Source of the DNA: Candidatus Saccharimonadota bacterium
GTDB taxonomy: Bacteria; Patescibacteriota; Saccharimonadia; Saccharimonadales; Saccharimonadaceae
Direction of reading: 5' to 3'
Assembly (NCBI GenBank): GCA_030528025.1
Contig: JAUMZP010000001.1
Span: forward strand, 62,001 to 126,000
Length of the DNA stretch: 64,000 bases
This document shows, in pieces, positions 9,188-17,945 of the stretch; positions within the stretch are counted from its first letter, which is position 1, and each line of letters opens with the position of its first letter. A program made the translations under genes and the position numbers. A model generated the notes under the pieces. It saw nothing but the letters and a program-made list of their open reading frames with translations. It had not been told where the DNA came from and ran no database searches.

Positions 9188-11404
9188 CTATTCGTAAATT
9201 GCCGCCACTTTCTCCTCAATATTCTTCCACTGATAGTCGTTGGCAGTTTGGCGGCCACCAGCGATGAGCTTGTCACGCAGCGCTTTGTCCGCTACCAGAC
9301 GCTCTACAGCCGCTACACCAGCCGCTATATCACCCTGCTGGTAGAGGAGGCAGTTCTCACCATCCTTGAGGTATTCGACATTACCGCCATTGGGTACCAC
9401 TACTGCAAGACCACCAGTTGCCATCATCTCGAGTGGTGGGTAGGAGAAGCTCTCGAGGATGCTTGTTTTGATGAGAATATCACAGCTGGCGTATACTTCG
9501 CCAACCTTCTCGGGCGCAATGCGATTGTAGAATGTATCGACGCGGTACCAGTCCTTCGGCTCTTTACGGTACGACAAGTATGAAATTTCATACTTCGCAG
9601 GGTCGAGTTGGTTGATGATGCGGAAGGCTTCGTCGGTGTTCTTATACTCGCTCTTACTATCACCCTCAACGAGGATTTTTATCTTACGACCACTGTCAAA
9701 ATCGCGCTCGCGGTATGGATAATACTCGATATCGATGCCGTTCGAGACATACTTCGCATCCTTGCCAAACATATCTTTGAGCCACTTCTGGCACCAGAGC
9801 GACATTGTTACATAGCGCACACCCGACTGGTCGCAGTACGATGCGTTAGCCGCGAAGCGTGGCCCACCTGTGCCGGGGATATAAAAATCAGTCTCGAAGT
9901 TCTGGACGAAGTAGAGCCGATTGCGTACATTGGGGTGCTTTTTAATAATCTCTACCGTTGACCACAGCGTCGCCACTTGCGTGTCGAAGAAGGCCTCTAT
10001 CTTCGTCTTGTGCGCCGTAATAACATTAAAACCTGGCAATTCAGAACGGTATTGGTAAGTCTTTTTGGCCTGCTTAAGGGCATGTTTGCTTACTGAATCG
10101 ATCAGCGTTACATCCCAGCCCGCCTTGCGGAGAATGTCAGCGTGTTTGACGGCAACGATCACTCCACCCGAGATATCCGTCGAAGGCAAAACAAAGCCAA
10201 TATTGCGCGCTAAGCGCTTCCGTATAAACGATGCAAGCGTGTAACCAGTGTAGACCGTCGAATAATCATTGGCGGCAATCTTGTGTGCATTTTCACCCAG
10301 CTGAGTGCGCAGTGTTTTGTCGGTAATGAGGCGATCGAGCGCTGCATACCAATCATTATCCGCGCCAACTAAGAGGCCCGTCTCGCCGTCCTTCACTTGC
10401 TCGGCAAAGGCCCCCACCTGACTCGCCACCGTCGGTACCTTGACGAGGCCAGCCTCAAGCCATTTGTTTTCAGACTTCGCACGGTTAAAGATTGTATCGA
10501 CCAGTGGTGCAAGAATAATATCGCAGTCCACCATCACCTTAGGTAGCTCCCGCCAATCGACAAAGCCTGACGTCATCACCCGCTCTTTATATGGTTCAAG
10601 CGCGGCCGGTACATCGAGAATACCAGCAATCTTGAGGTGGAGCTGCGGATACGCATCGAACAGCCGAATCAAGTCTGGGATCACCAGCTCAAAGTCCTCA
10701 TTGTGCGTAATACTCCCACTAAAGTACCCAATGATCAGCTTATTCTCATCCTTCTTGATAACACCATCCTTAAGGTCTTCCAGTGCCATATTAGACGTCT
10801 TGATCATCTCATCAGAGGCAGCATTGCGGTTAATCAGTACATCACCGGTGGTGTACTTTTGTAGCTCATCGCACAGTTGCGTTGTAGTCGTCACAACGTG
10901 ATCACAAAGCTTAAGTGTCTCGCGCATGCGGTTCACCCCATCGTCATAGAGCTGCTTGTCGGCCTGGTTCATCTGCTGGACGTATTTGATACCGTCGGTG
11001 TATGTTTGATCAATGACAAGATCATCGATATCGAAGAAGCAGGTCTTGTTGAAGAATTTTGCTTGCTTGATAAATTCCCGCACCGTCTCTGTCACTGGGC
11101 AACGAAAGAAGACGAAGCCACGATAATACTTGAGATCATCCAGCGAGAGTCGATCATAAAACACACTCTCCACCGTTAGCCCCTGCGACATCAACTGCTC
11201 CATTTGGTGTGCCACGCGGTAGCGCTCAGGGTGCGGTAAAGTGCAGCCGTTGATAAAGAGGATATCTTTGTAATACTTCTGTTTACGCTCGGGGAATTTA
11301 CGATAGTAGGCATACTTCGTGGCGCGCTTACCAAAGCCAATCATTCCATCGTCTTTGATAATCTTCATGCTTTTCTTGGCGGCTTTGTGTACTTTACTGA
11401 TCAT
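9188..11404 (-). CDS. Tandem-domain glycosyltransferase (two GT-B/GT4-type domains)
   Basis: 738 residues, about twice the size of a single GT4 enzyme. The first domain (about 45-390) ends with the donor-site region VPTVASQVGAFAEQVKDGETGLLV. The second (about 395-738) starts with a fresh Rossmann-like strand NIGFVLPSTDISGGVIVAV and contains ESFSYPPLEMMATGGLAVVV, the E-x7-E type donor motif of retaining GT4 enzymes. It probably adds two sugars in succession, or has one active and one binding domain. Its ATG overlaps the stop of the upstream GT2 gene by ATGA at 11401-11404, so the two are translationally coupled. Confidence 0.86.
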   Translation of the reverse strand: MISKVHKAAKKSMKIIKDDGMIGFGKRATKYAYYRKFPERKQKYYKDILFINGCTLPHPERYRVAHQMEQLMSQGLTVESVFYDRLSLDDLKYYRGFVFFRCPVTETVREFIKQAKFFNKTCFFDIDDLVIDQTYTDGIKYVQQMNQADKQLYDDGVNRMRETLKLCDHVVTTTTQLCDELQKYTTGDVLINRNAASDEMIKTSNMALEDLKDGVIKKDENKLIIGYFSGSITHNEDFELVIPDLIRLFDAYPQLHLKIAGILDVPAALEPYKERVMTSGFVDWRELPKVMVDCDIILAPLVDTIFNRAKSENKWLEAGLVKVPTVASQVGAFAEQVKDGETGLLVGADNDWYAALDRLITDKTLRTQLGENAHKIAANDYSTVYTGYTLASFIRKRLARNIGFVLPSTDISGGVIVAVKHADILRKAGWDVTLIDSVSKHALKQAKKTYQYRSELPGFNVITAHKTKIEAFFDTQVATLWSTVEIIKKHPNVRNRLYFVQNFETDFYIPGTGGPRFAANASYCDQSGVRYVTMSLWCQKWLKDMFGKDAKYVSNGIDIEYYPYRERDFDSGRKIKILVEGDSKSEYKNTDEAFRIINQLDPAKYEISYLSYRKEPKDWYRVDTFYNRIAPEKVGEVYASCDILIKTSILESFSYPPLEMMATGGLAVVVPNGGNVEYLKDGENCLLYQQGDIAAGVAAVERLVADKALRDKLIAGGRQTANDYQWKNIEEKVAAIYE

Positions 11405-12816
11405 ACGTCCTCCTCTGGCGTTACGTGCGGGTTATATAGTGTGTTGTATCCTTTACCACAGAGTGCAGCAGTTATCTGAGCACTGGTAAGCGGTGTATTT
11501 GGCGCAAGGGTGGCAAGTTTGGTACGCGCCACCACCACTGTTGGTGCGTCGATAATACCAAGATTATAGCGGGCTGTCAAGTAGATATGTTTGGTAAATG
11601 AGCGCCGACTGAGCTGCCGAAGCAGATCCACCACCGATGGTTGCAAAATCGACGACAAATTTGCAATCACCTGCTGCTCATTAGTAATACGCGGTATCAC
11701 TGCACCGATCATTGGGCGAGCGGCATCGGCAGCGAGGTGCTGCAGCGTAGCAGCGGGCAGTGCATTATGCTGCGTCAGGCATATCATCTCGGCAGTGGTT
11801 ATCTCAAGCAGCTGACCAACAGTGGTCGACTCATCAAACGATGCGGTGTCAGTGCTGTATGTTTTGCCTAAAATATAGCTCATCTGCCACTGAGCGCCAT
11901 ACTGCGGGTCGCGCTCTACCTGGGTCTGTACCTGGCGAGCAGCGCTGTCTGCCTCGAGAGCGCGGCGCTGCGCATCGATGACGTAAGGCTTAGCATCAAG
12001 GTCTTTCGCTGTAGAGGCTTGGTGAACACGCCAATAGTAGAGGATCTGCGGCACATGAGCAATCTGCTCGGGCTGCAAAGCTCGTGTCAGGCGCAAGAAC
12101 AACTCCCAATCCTGCGTGCCATTATACGACCCATTTTCACCGCCGACCTCTGTGAGTAACTTGCGCGACATGACAGCAAAGTGTGTAATGTAATTCACCG
12201 CGCGCAAAAAATCTGCGTTCCAGTCGGGCTTAAAGAACGGCTGATACGGCTGGCCATGTTCATCCATCTTCGTCTCATCGGTATAGACAAACTGCGCACC
12301 AGTGCGGTCGATCGCGGCCGCAACCCACAGAAGTGCATCAGGATGGAGAGTATCATCATGGTCAAGCAGCGCAATGTATTCGCCCGTAGCCTGTGCAATG
12401 CCATAGTTGGTCGCACCAGCAATGTGACGATTCTTGTCCAAAAAGAATGGCTTGAGCTGCGGTATGTCCTCGGCTAAGTCACGGATCGCCTGACGAGTAG
12501 TCTCATTAGTCGAGGCATCGTCAACGAGGATGAGTTCCCAATGTGGGTACGACTGCACCACCACCGACTGTACCATCTCTCGCAGGAATGGAATCGGCGT
12601 ATTATACGTCGGTACAATGATGGAGATAAGCGGTTGCTCAGTAAGTGAGGCAAGTGCTGGCGGCTGCTCAGTATGCTGACGCTGCCATGTATCGTAGATG
12701 CGACGCTGGCGAGCATCAAGATAGACTCGATACGGCGCTAAGAGGTAACGTACCGCGCGGTAGAGATGGCGATTGGCTTTGATAAGGTGCGTCAGATGAT
12801 GTAATATATACGACAT
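11401..12816 (-). CDS. Glycosyltransferase family 2 protein
   Basis: 471 residues. The GT-A domain starts at about residue 61 with PLISIIVPTYNTP. VDDAST follows at about 97-102, and ALLDHDDTLHPDALLW carries the DxD-type metal site (about 149-153). The basic N-terminal 55 residues and a C-terminal extension of about 200 residues, rich in A, T and Q, have no clear domain. The gene lies in the order ABC permease, ATPase, GT2, double GT4 on the minus strand, with GGGAG before the ATG. It probably builds the glycan exported by the ABC transporter. Confidence 0.88.
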   Translation of the reverse strand: MSYILHHLTHLIKANRHLYRAVRYLLAPYRVYLDARQRRIYDTWQRQHTEQPPALASLTEQPLISIIVPTYNTPIPFLREMVQSVVVQSYPHWELILVDDASTNETTRQAIRDLAEDIPQLKPFFLDKNRHIAGATNYGIAQATGEYIALLDHDDTLHPDALLWVAAAIDRTGAQFVYTDETKMDEHGQPYQPFFKPDWNADFLRAVNYITHFAVMSRKLLTEVGGENGSYNGTQDWELFLRLTRALQPEQIAHVPQILYYWRVHQASTAKDLDAKPYVIDAQRRALEADSAARQVQTQVERDPQYGAQWQMSYILGKTYSTDTASFDESTTVGQLLEITTAEMICLTQHNALPAATLQHLAADAARPMIGAVIPRITNEQQVIANLSSILQPSVVDLLRQLSRRSFTKHIYLTARYNLGIIDAPTVVVARTKLATLAPNTPLTSAQITAALCGKGYNTLYNPHVTPEEDV

Positions 12817-12822
12817 TTCTCC

Positions 12823-13983
12823 CTATTTCCAGGTATGCTTGAGCTTGGTAACACCACCCCACCGGCCATGATCATAATCACGTTGCACTGAGAAGTGCGG
12901 CCCCTCCTCAGTAAAGGCGATCGTCTTCGTGTCGTCCGCCCCCATCAAGCCAGCCTTGATGAAATAACTCCCCTCGTTGAGGTTGAGCTGCACAGTGTAA
13001 GTCGCGCGATTCTTGTCAGCAATCTTCACCTTTTCTTGGTAGGTGTTCGGGCCATAAACATACTCACCATTCTCGCGGAAGATTGCGACACCAACGTGCT
13101 TGACCCCTGTTTGCTGCCACTCTAACTCCACCGTCATAGTTTCGTTATACTCATACACTGTCTGTTCGTTACCATCACTGCCGCGCAGCGTGATATCGAA
13201 GTCATCTGATATTTGCTCGTCTAGCCCTTCTGACTCGTTGTAGCTCTTTATATTGCTCCGGCTATAGGCGGCGGCGATGCGGTATGGCTTGCCAATCATC
13301 TTCACCTTCCCATCCTCGATAAACACTGCCTTGTTGCAAAAGCGCTCCACCGCCGACATGTCGTGCGTGACGAGGATAACAGTGCGCTTTTCGCGCTTAA
13401 GCTTATCGAAGTAAGCATAGCATTTCTTTTGAAAGGCTTCATCCCCTACCGCCAAGACTTCGTCTAGCAGTAAGATATCGGCATGGGCACGGATGGCGAT
13501 AGAGAAAGCCAGGCGTACCTGCATCCCACTGGAATAATTCTTGAGCCGCTCCTCCATAAAGTCACCCAGCTCGGCAAAGTCGACAATTTTATCATACATT
13601 GCCTCCATCTCGTCATGACTAAAGCCCAGCAATGCACCGTTGAGAAAGACATTCTCGCGGCCAGTTAGCTCTGGGTTAAAGCCAACACCCAGCTCGATAA
13701 ACGGCACCAGCGAGCCACCCACTTCGACACTTCCGCTATTGGGGGTGTAGATACCAGCGATTGTCTTGAGTAGCGTACTCTTACCTGAGCCATTGCGCCC
13801 GACAATACCAAAGAAATCTCCCTCGTTAATGGTAAAATCGATATCTTTAAGCGGAGTAAAGACCCTATACCCTTTGCGCCCCTTGAGGAGATTAATGAGC
13901 TTTTGCTTGATGCCCGAACTTGCCTCTAGCGGGATCTTGAAGGACTTCGTGAGGTTATTGATAACAACGATTGGTTGCGCCAT
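12823..13983 (-). CDS. Polysaccharide ABC exporter ATPase with C-terminal glycan-binding domain (Wzt/TagH-like)
   Basis: 386 residues. Walker A is GRNGSGKST (62-70), the signature is YSSGMQ (150-155), and Walker B with its Glu is LLLDEV (171-176). The motifs are of the RfbB/TagH subfamily used to export O-antigen or teichoic acid. Residues about 250-386 form a beta-rich extension like the Wzt C-terminal domain, which binds the end of the polymer in O-antigen systems. Start and partner are clear: the permease stop (TAG, 13984-13986) directly abuts ATG 13983. Confidence 0.9.
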   Translation of the reverse strand: MAQPIVVINNLTKSFKIPLEASSGIKQKLINLLKGRKGYRVFTPLKDIDFTINEGDFFGIVGRNGSGKSTLLKTIAGIYTPNSGSVEVGGSLVPFIELGVGFNPELTGRENVFLNGALLGFSHDEMEAMYDKIVDFAELGDFMEERLKNYSSGMQVRLAFSIAIRAHADILLLDEVLAVGDEAFQKKCYAYFDKLKREKRTVILVTHDMSAVERFCNKAVFIEDGKVKMIGKPYRIAAAYSRSNIKSYNESEGLDEQISDDFDITLRGSDGNEQTVYEYNETMTVELEWQQTGVKHVGVAIFRENGEYVYGPNTYQEKVKIADKNRATYTVQLNLNEGSYFIKAGLMGADDTKTIAFTEEGPHFSVQRDYDHGRWGGVTKLKHTWK

Positions 13984-14793
13984 CTAGATACTCTCCGCAA
14001 AATACTGTTGGTTGCGCCGGAAATAAAACACCGCCAACAAAATGATAATGATAATCGAAATAAATGGAATGAGCACCCACGGGAAGGAAACAAGATCGTA
14101 GAGCTGGATAGTCTGGGGTGTTACGAGCACTTGGCGGACGTCTTGGATGATCTGGGCTGCTGGGTTGAGCATGAGATATGGCGCAGCAGCTGGCATGCGC
14201 TCCATTACCATCTGCAAAGGATAAATAACCGGCGTGGCATAGAAGGCAGCCTGCATAAAGATCTCCCATAGGTAGCCAATATCGCGGTATTTCACATTGA
14301 TCGTCGCAAGGAAAAATGCCACCGCTAGGGAGAGTACATAAAGCTCGAGGATGAGTGGAATAACCAACAATCCCTCAAGCGACCACTGTACGCCATTAAC
14401 CAAACAAAAACCTAAAATCACCACCATGTTGATGGCAAGGTTAATAAAGGCCGAGATCGTACCTGAGATAACGATAATGTACTTGGGAAAGTTGATCTTG
14501 CGAATAAGGTCGCCGCGCGAGACGATCGACTGCAGCCCCTGCACTGTCGCCTCACTAAAGAAGTTCCATAGCACAATTCCCACTAAAAGATACGCTGGAT
14601 AGTGCTCGACTTGTTTACTAAGGCCGAGGAATTTATCGAACACGATATACAAAATAATAAACAAAAATATCGGCTTGAGGATTGACCACAAATAACCCAG
14701 CACCGATCCCTGGTAGCGTAGCTTGAAGTCCGTTACGACCAACTCGCGCAGCAAGATGCGGTTTTTTCGTTGCAAAAGATTTGTTACTTTCAT
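13984..14793 (-). CDS. Polysaccharide ABC exporter permease (Wzm/TagG-like, ABC-2 type)
   Basis: 269 residues from ATG 14793 (MKVTNLLQRKNRILLRELV). Starts at 14808 or 14844 are possible, but the AT-rich TATTATATAAT element lies across them, so the innermost ATG is preferred. The protein has six hydrophobic segments and the ABC-2 motif FKLRYQGSVLGYLWS near the amphipathic N-terminal helix. It partners the ATPase encoded immediately downstream. It is divergent from a GT2 gene and shares a short two-way promoter with it. Confidence 0.88.
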   Translation of the reverse strand: MKVTNLLQRKNRILLRELVVTDFKLRYQGSVLGYLWSILKPIFLFIILYIVFDKFLGLSKQVEHYPAYLLVGIVLWNFFSEATVQGLQSIVSRGDLIRKINFPKYIIVISGTISAFINLAINMVVILGFCLVNGVQWSLEGLLVIPLILELYVLSLAVAFFLATINVKYRDIGYLWEIFMQAAFYATPVIYPLQMVMERMPAAAPYLMLNPAAQIIQDVRQVLVTPQTIQLYDLVSFPWVLIPFISIIIIILLAVFYFRRNQQYFAESI

Positions 14794-14810
14794 AGTTTCT
14801 CTGGCCATTA

Positions 14811-14816
14811 TATAAT
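14811..14816 (+). promoter_or_regulatory. -10 element of the GT2 gene, within a divergent promoter
   Basis: TATAAT inside the near-palindromic ATTATATAAT. It lies 6 bases before GTG 14823 on the plus strand. The same bases give TATTAT/TATAAT on the minus strand for the permease. Confidence 0.5.
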
Positions 14817-14822
14817 ATGACC

Positions 14823-15842
14823 GTGGTAAAAAACAATCTTGCAATCATAGTTCTTAACTGGAACGGCGCCGATGATGCTCTAGAATGCATCGATTCGTTG
14901 GCGCAGCAGACGCTAGTGCCAACCATTATTGTCGTCGATAACGACTCGCATGATGACTCGGTGGCACGCTTCCGCTCATATCAAGCTAAGCACCCTGCGC
15001 TCAGTCTCGTCATTATTGAGAACCAGCGCAACCTCGGCTTCGCTGGTGGTATTAATACAGGCCTGCGCTATGCACAGAAGCAGCAATTTCGCTTTGTTGG
15101 CGTGCTTAACCCCGACGCAGTTGCTAACACACACTGGTGCCAAGCCCTAGTGGACGAGCTGCGAGCTCATCCGCACTGTGGCATTGCCACTGGGCTACTC
15201 GCTCGTCGCGATGGGACAACCATCGATAGCTCGGGCGATTTCTACACCACCTGGGGTTTGCCTGGCCCGCGCCACCGTGATGAGCCAATTAGCCATGCAC
15301 CAACAGAGGCCGGAGCAGTGTTTGGTGCAACGGGTGGTGGAGCAGTGTATCGCACGGCACTGTTCGACACTGTTGACCTTTTTGACGAAGCATTCTTCAT
15401 GTACTACGAAGATGTCGACCTCAGTTTTCGCACGCAGCTGGCAGGCTGGACGGTGCGCTTCACGCCGCACGCCGTCGCATACCACAAGGTTGGTGCCAGC
15501 AGTAGCAAAGTTCCAGGGCTCGCGGTATACAACACCTTTAAGAACTTACCGCTTATTTTTATCAAGAATGTACCAGGACGGCTGTTTTGGTCGATTGGAG
15601 CGCGCTTTTGCCTCACCTATTGGCTGGTATTCTTTAGTGCACTGCGCCATGGCAATGGTTGGCCAGCACTACGTGGTATGCTCGCTTCTGTTATTCGCCA
15701 GCCAGCGGCCTATCGGCAGCGCTTTACTATCCAGCGGCAGCGCAACGTATCGGTCGATTATATCCGTAGTATTATTCACAACGGACCACTACCCAACCAA
15801 ACAGGTCTACTCAAATTCCGGAAGTTTTTTACTGGTAAATAG
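14823..15842 (+). CDS. Glycosyltransferase family 2 protein (rhamnosyltransferase-like)
   Basis: 339 residues from GTG 14823; an in-frame ATG at 14817 directly abuts the TATAAT at 14811-14816 and is less likely. It opens with NLAIIVLNWNGADDALECIDSL. VVDNDS (about 37-42) and NPDAVAN carrying the DxD-like metal site (about 97-103) follow, then FMYYEDVDLSFRTQLAG (about 191-207), the ED motif typical of WbbL/GlfT-like GT2 enzymes. The C-terminus has one or two hydrophobic stretches. It likely adds a rhamnose or galactofuranose-type sugar, by family resemblance only. Confidence 0.87.
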   Translation: MVKNNLAIIVLNWNGADDALECIDSLAQQTLVPTIIVVDNDSHDDSVARFRSYQAKHPALSLVIIENQRNLGFAGGINTGLRYAQKQQFRFVGVLNPDAVANTHWCQALVDELRAHPHCGIATGLLARRDGTTIDSSGDFYTTWGLPGPRHRDEPISHAPTEAGAVFGATGGGAVYRTALFDTVDLFDEAFFMYYEDVDLSFRTQLAGWTVRFTPHAVAYHKVGASSSKVPGLAVYNTFKNLPLIFIKNVPGRLFWSIGARFCLTYWLVFFSALRHGNGWPALRGMLASVIRQPAAYRQRFTIQRQRNVSVDYIRSIIHNGPLPNQTGLLKFRKFFTGK

Positions 15843-15998
15843 CTCGGCTTGAGATGACAGGTCAGCACTAAAGAAGCGAATTTTAAAGACCGGCTTTCAT
15901 ATGAAAGTAACATACCATACTCTACTAGTGCACAATTAACCTGCGTCTTATCACCCCTGTTGCGCATGTAATTATTTTGCATATTCGCCATCTATGCG

Positions 15999-16004
15999 TA
16001 CAAT
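15999..16004 (+). promoter_or_regulatory. -10 element of sucC (leaderless type)
   Basis: TACAAT, 7 bases before ATG 16012, with no ribosome site in between. Confidence 0.45.
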
Positions 16005-16011
16005 AATACCT

Positions 16012-17061
16012 ATGCGTCTTCTTGAATACCAAGCCAAGCAATGCTTGGCCGAGGCTGGTGTGGCAGTACCGCAGAGTGATGTTGTACAATCTGCAACAGT
16101 AGTGCCCACCGCCCCTATCGTCCTCAAATCACAAGTTCCGATCGGTGGCCGCGGCAAGGCAGGTGGTGTGGTGATTGTCCGCGAGCAATCCGCTGTTACA
16201 CCAACCATTCAGCATCTCTTTGCTCTCGATATCGGTGGCTACACCCCCACAAAGCTTCTTGCCGAGGAAGTTCTCTCCATCGCCCGCGAATGTTACATTT
16301 CGTTTACTATTAACCGTGAGCAATCATCCATCGAGCTACTCGCCCACACGAGTGGTGGCATTGATGTGGAAGAACACAATCGTGCAGCGTTCTTTCGCCA
16401 GGCCATTGCACTGCAAACAGTTCATACTGTAGCCGAAGCACTAGTGGAGTATTTGTCTCTGCCAGAGCAGGCCTTTGCGCTTGAGGATATGGTGGCAAAT
16501 TGTTTGCGTTGCTTTATTGACAACGATTGTCTATTACTCGAGATTAACCCACTCGTTGTGACGACAGATGGCCAGCTCATCGCTGGTGATGCAAAAATGA
16601 CGATCGACGACGCGGCGCTGTTTCGCCACCCGCAGTGGCACGAAGCAGCCTTGGAGGATCATAATTTCGTCACGCTCGACCATAATGGGACGGTTGCGAC
16701 GATTGCCAACGGTGCAGGCCTGGCAATGGCAACCATCGATGCGGTGACTGCCCGCGGTGTGCAGCCAGCTAATTTTCTTGATATTGGTGGCACGGCAACT
16801 CCAGAGAAAATCCTGGCTAGCTTTAAGCAGATTACCCGCTTCCCTGCCGTGGCACTCATCATTATTAATATCTTTGGTGGTATTGTGCGCTGCGACGACG
16901 TAGCGGCGGCCATTATTAGTGCCAAGCAGCAGCTACCTGACCTCCCACCACTCGCTGTCCGCCTGACGGGTAACCATGAGGCCGAAGCTAAGGCGCTCCT
17001 TGCCCGCGAACATATTCCACTCTACGATAATCTCTCTCACATTCTGGAGGAGGCTGTATGA
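16012..17061 (+). CDS. sucC: Succinyl-CoA synthetase beta subunit, ATP-grasp (SucC-like)
   Basis: 349 residues, shorter than the usual 385-400. The start MRLLEYQAKQCLAEAGVAVP matches the family's EYQAK opening, so ATG 16012 is used and the in-frame ATG at 15994 is not. LKSQVPIGGRGKAGG (about 44-58) is the nucleotide-binding hairpin, INPLVV (about 179-184) lies near the metal site, and LDIGGTATPEKI with FGGIVRCDDVA form the CoA-ligase part. The enzyme normally converts succinyl-CoA + ADP + Pi to succinate + CoA + ATP. The beta and alpha genes overlap by ATGA at 17058. With no TCA enzymes in view, the true acyl-CoA substrate is open. Confidence 0.9.
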   Translation: MRLLEYQAKQCLAEAGVAVPQSDVVQSATVVPTAPIVLKSQVPIGGRGKAGGVVIVREQSAVTPTIQHLFALDIGGYTPTKLLAEEVLSIARECYISFTINREQSSIELLAHTSGGIDVEEHNRAAFFRQAIALQTVHTVAEALVEYLSLPEQAFALEDMVANCLRCFIDNDCLLLEINPLVVTTDGQLIAGDAKMTIDDAALFRHPQWHEAALEDHNFVTLDHNGTVATIANGAGLAMATIDAVTARGVQPANFLDIGGTATPEKILASFKQITRFPAVALIIINIFGGIVRCDDVAAAIISAKQQLPDLPPLAVRLTGNHEAEAKALLAREHIPLYDNLSHILEEAV

Positions 17062-17930
17062 TGATCCCTGATATCTTTCGTGGTAAGCATGTTATTGTCC
17101 AGGGTATAACTGGCAAACATGGCTCATTTCATACCGAGCGTATGTTGGCAAGTAGTACACATATCGTTGGTGGCACATCACCCAACCAATCGGTTACAGA
17201 GGTACACGGCGTATCTGTCTTCCGAACGATTCGCGAAATTCAGGCGCAGCAGCCTGTCGATATTTCCGTCATTTTTGTGCCAGCAGCCTATGCCAAAGCA
17301 GCGATTATGGAAGCAATTGATGCAGAGGTGCCACTCATTATTTGTATCACCGAGGGCGTGCCTGTCCACGATATGTTGCATATAAAACAACGCCTGGCAA
17401 CCAGTTCTTCGATTTTGATCGGCCCCAACTGCCCTGGCGTTCTCATCCCCGGCGTGCACAACCTCGGCATCATCCCTGCCACGCTCGCCACGCCAGGCCA
17501 CACTGCCATCGTTAGCCGCAGTGGCACGCTCACCTACGAAGCAATGAGTCTTCTCGCTCAGGCGGGTATTGGCCAGCGCTATGTGATTGGGATTGGCGGC
17601 GATATGATTGGCGGCAGCAGCTTTATTGATTGCTTGCAGTTGTTTGAACAGGATGTGGCGGTAGAGCAGATTGTGCTGATCGGTGAAATTGGTGGCACGA
17701 GCGAGATTGCCGCGGCGGATTATATTAAGCGTCATATAAGCAAACCGGTCTATGCTTACATTGCGGGCCACAGTGCACCATCTGGAGTACAGATGGGCCA
17801 TGCTGGGGCGATCCTTGGCACAAATGAGCTGGAGTCGGCCCAGGCCAAGACAGCACGGCTCGAGGCCAGTGGCGCAGTGGTGGCATCGTCCATCCAGTCG
17901 CTCATCGCGCTCATACCAACCAATAAGTGA
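17058..17930 (+). CDS. sucD: Succinyl-CoA synthetase alpha subunit (SucD-like)
   Basis: 290 residues, normal length. It has the CoA-binding Rossmann domain (VIVQGITGKHGSFHTERML, about 12-30), PNCPGVL (about 121-127) and the phosphohistidine loop AGHSAPSGVQMGHAGAI (about 236-252), where H249 is the residue phosphorylated in the family. The start overlaps the sucC stop as ATGATGA, so a second ATG at 17061 is equally possible. It forms the complex with SucC for substrate-level phosphorylation. Confidence 0.92.
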   Translation: MMIPDIFRGKHVIVQGITGKHGSFHTERMLASSTHIVGGTSPNQSVTEVHGVSVFRTIREIQAQQPVDISVIFVPAAYAKAAIMEAIDAEVPLIICITEGVPVHDMLHIKQRLATSSSILIGPNCPGVLIPGVHNLGIIPATLATPGHTAIVSRSGTLTYEAMSLLAQAGIGQRYVIGIGGDMIGGSSFIDCLQLFEQDVAVEQIVLIGEIGGTSEIAAADYIKRHISKPVYAYIAGHSAPSGVQMGHAGAILGTNELESAQAKTARLEASGAVVASSIQSLIALIPTNK

Positions 17931-17936
17931 TACAAT
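17931..17936 (+). promoter_or_regulatory. -10 element before the GtrB-like gene
   Basis: TACAAT, 9 bases before ATG 17946. It begins directly after the sucD stop. Confidence 0.4.
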
Positions 17937-17945
17937 AAGGCTACG

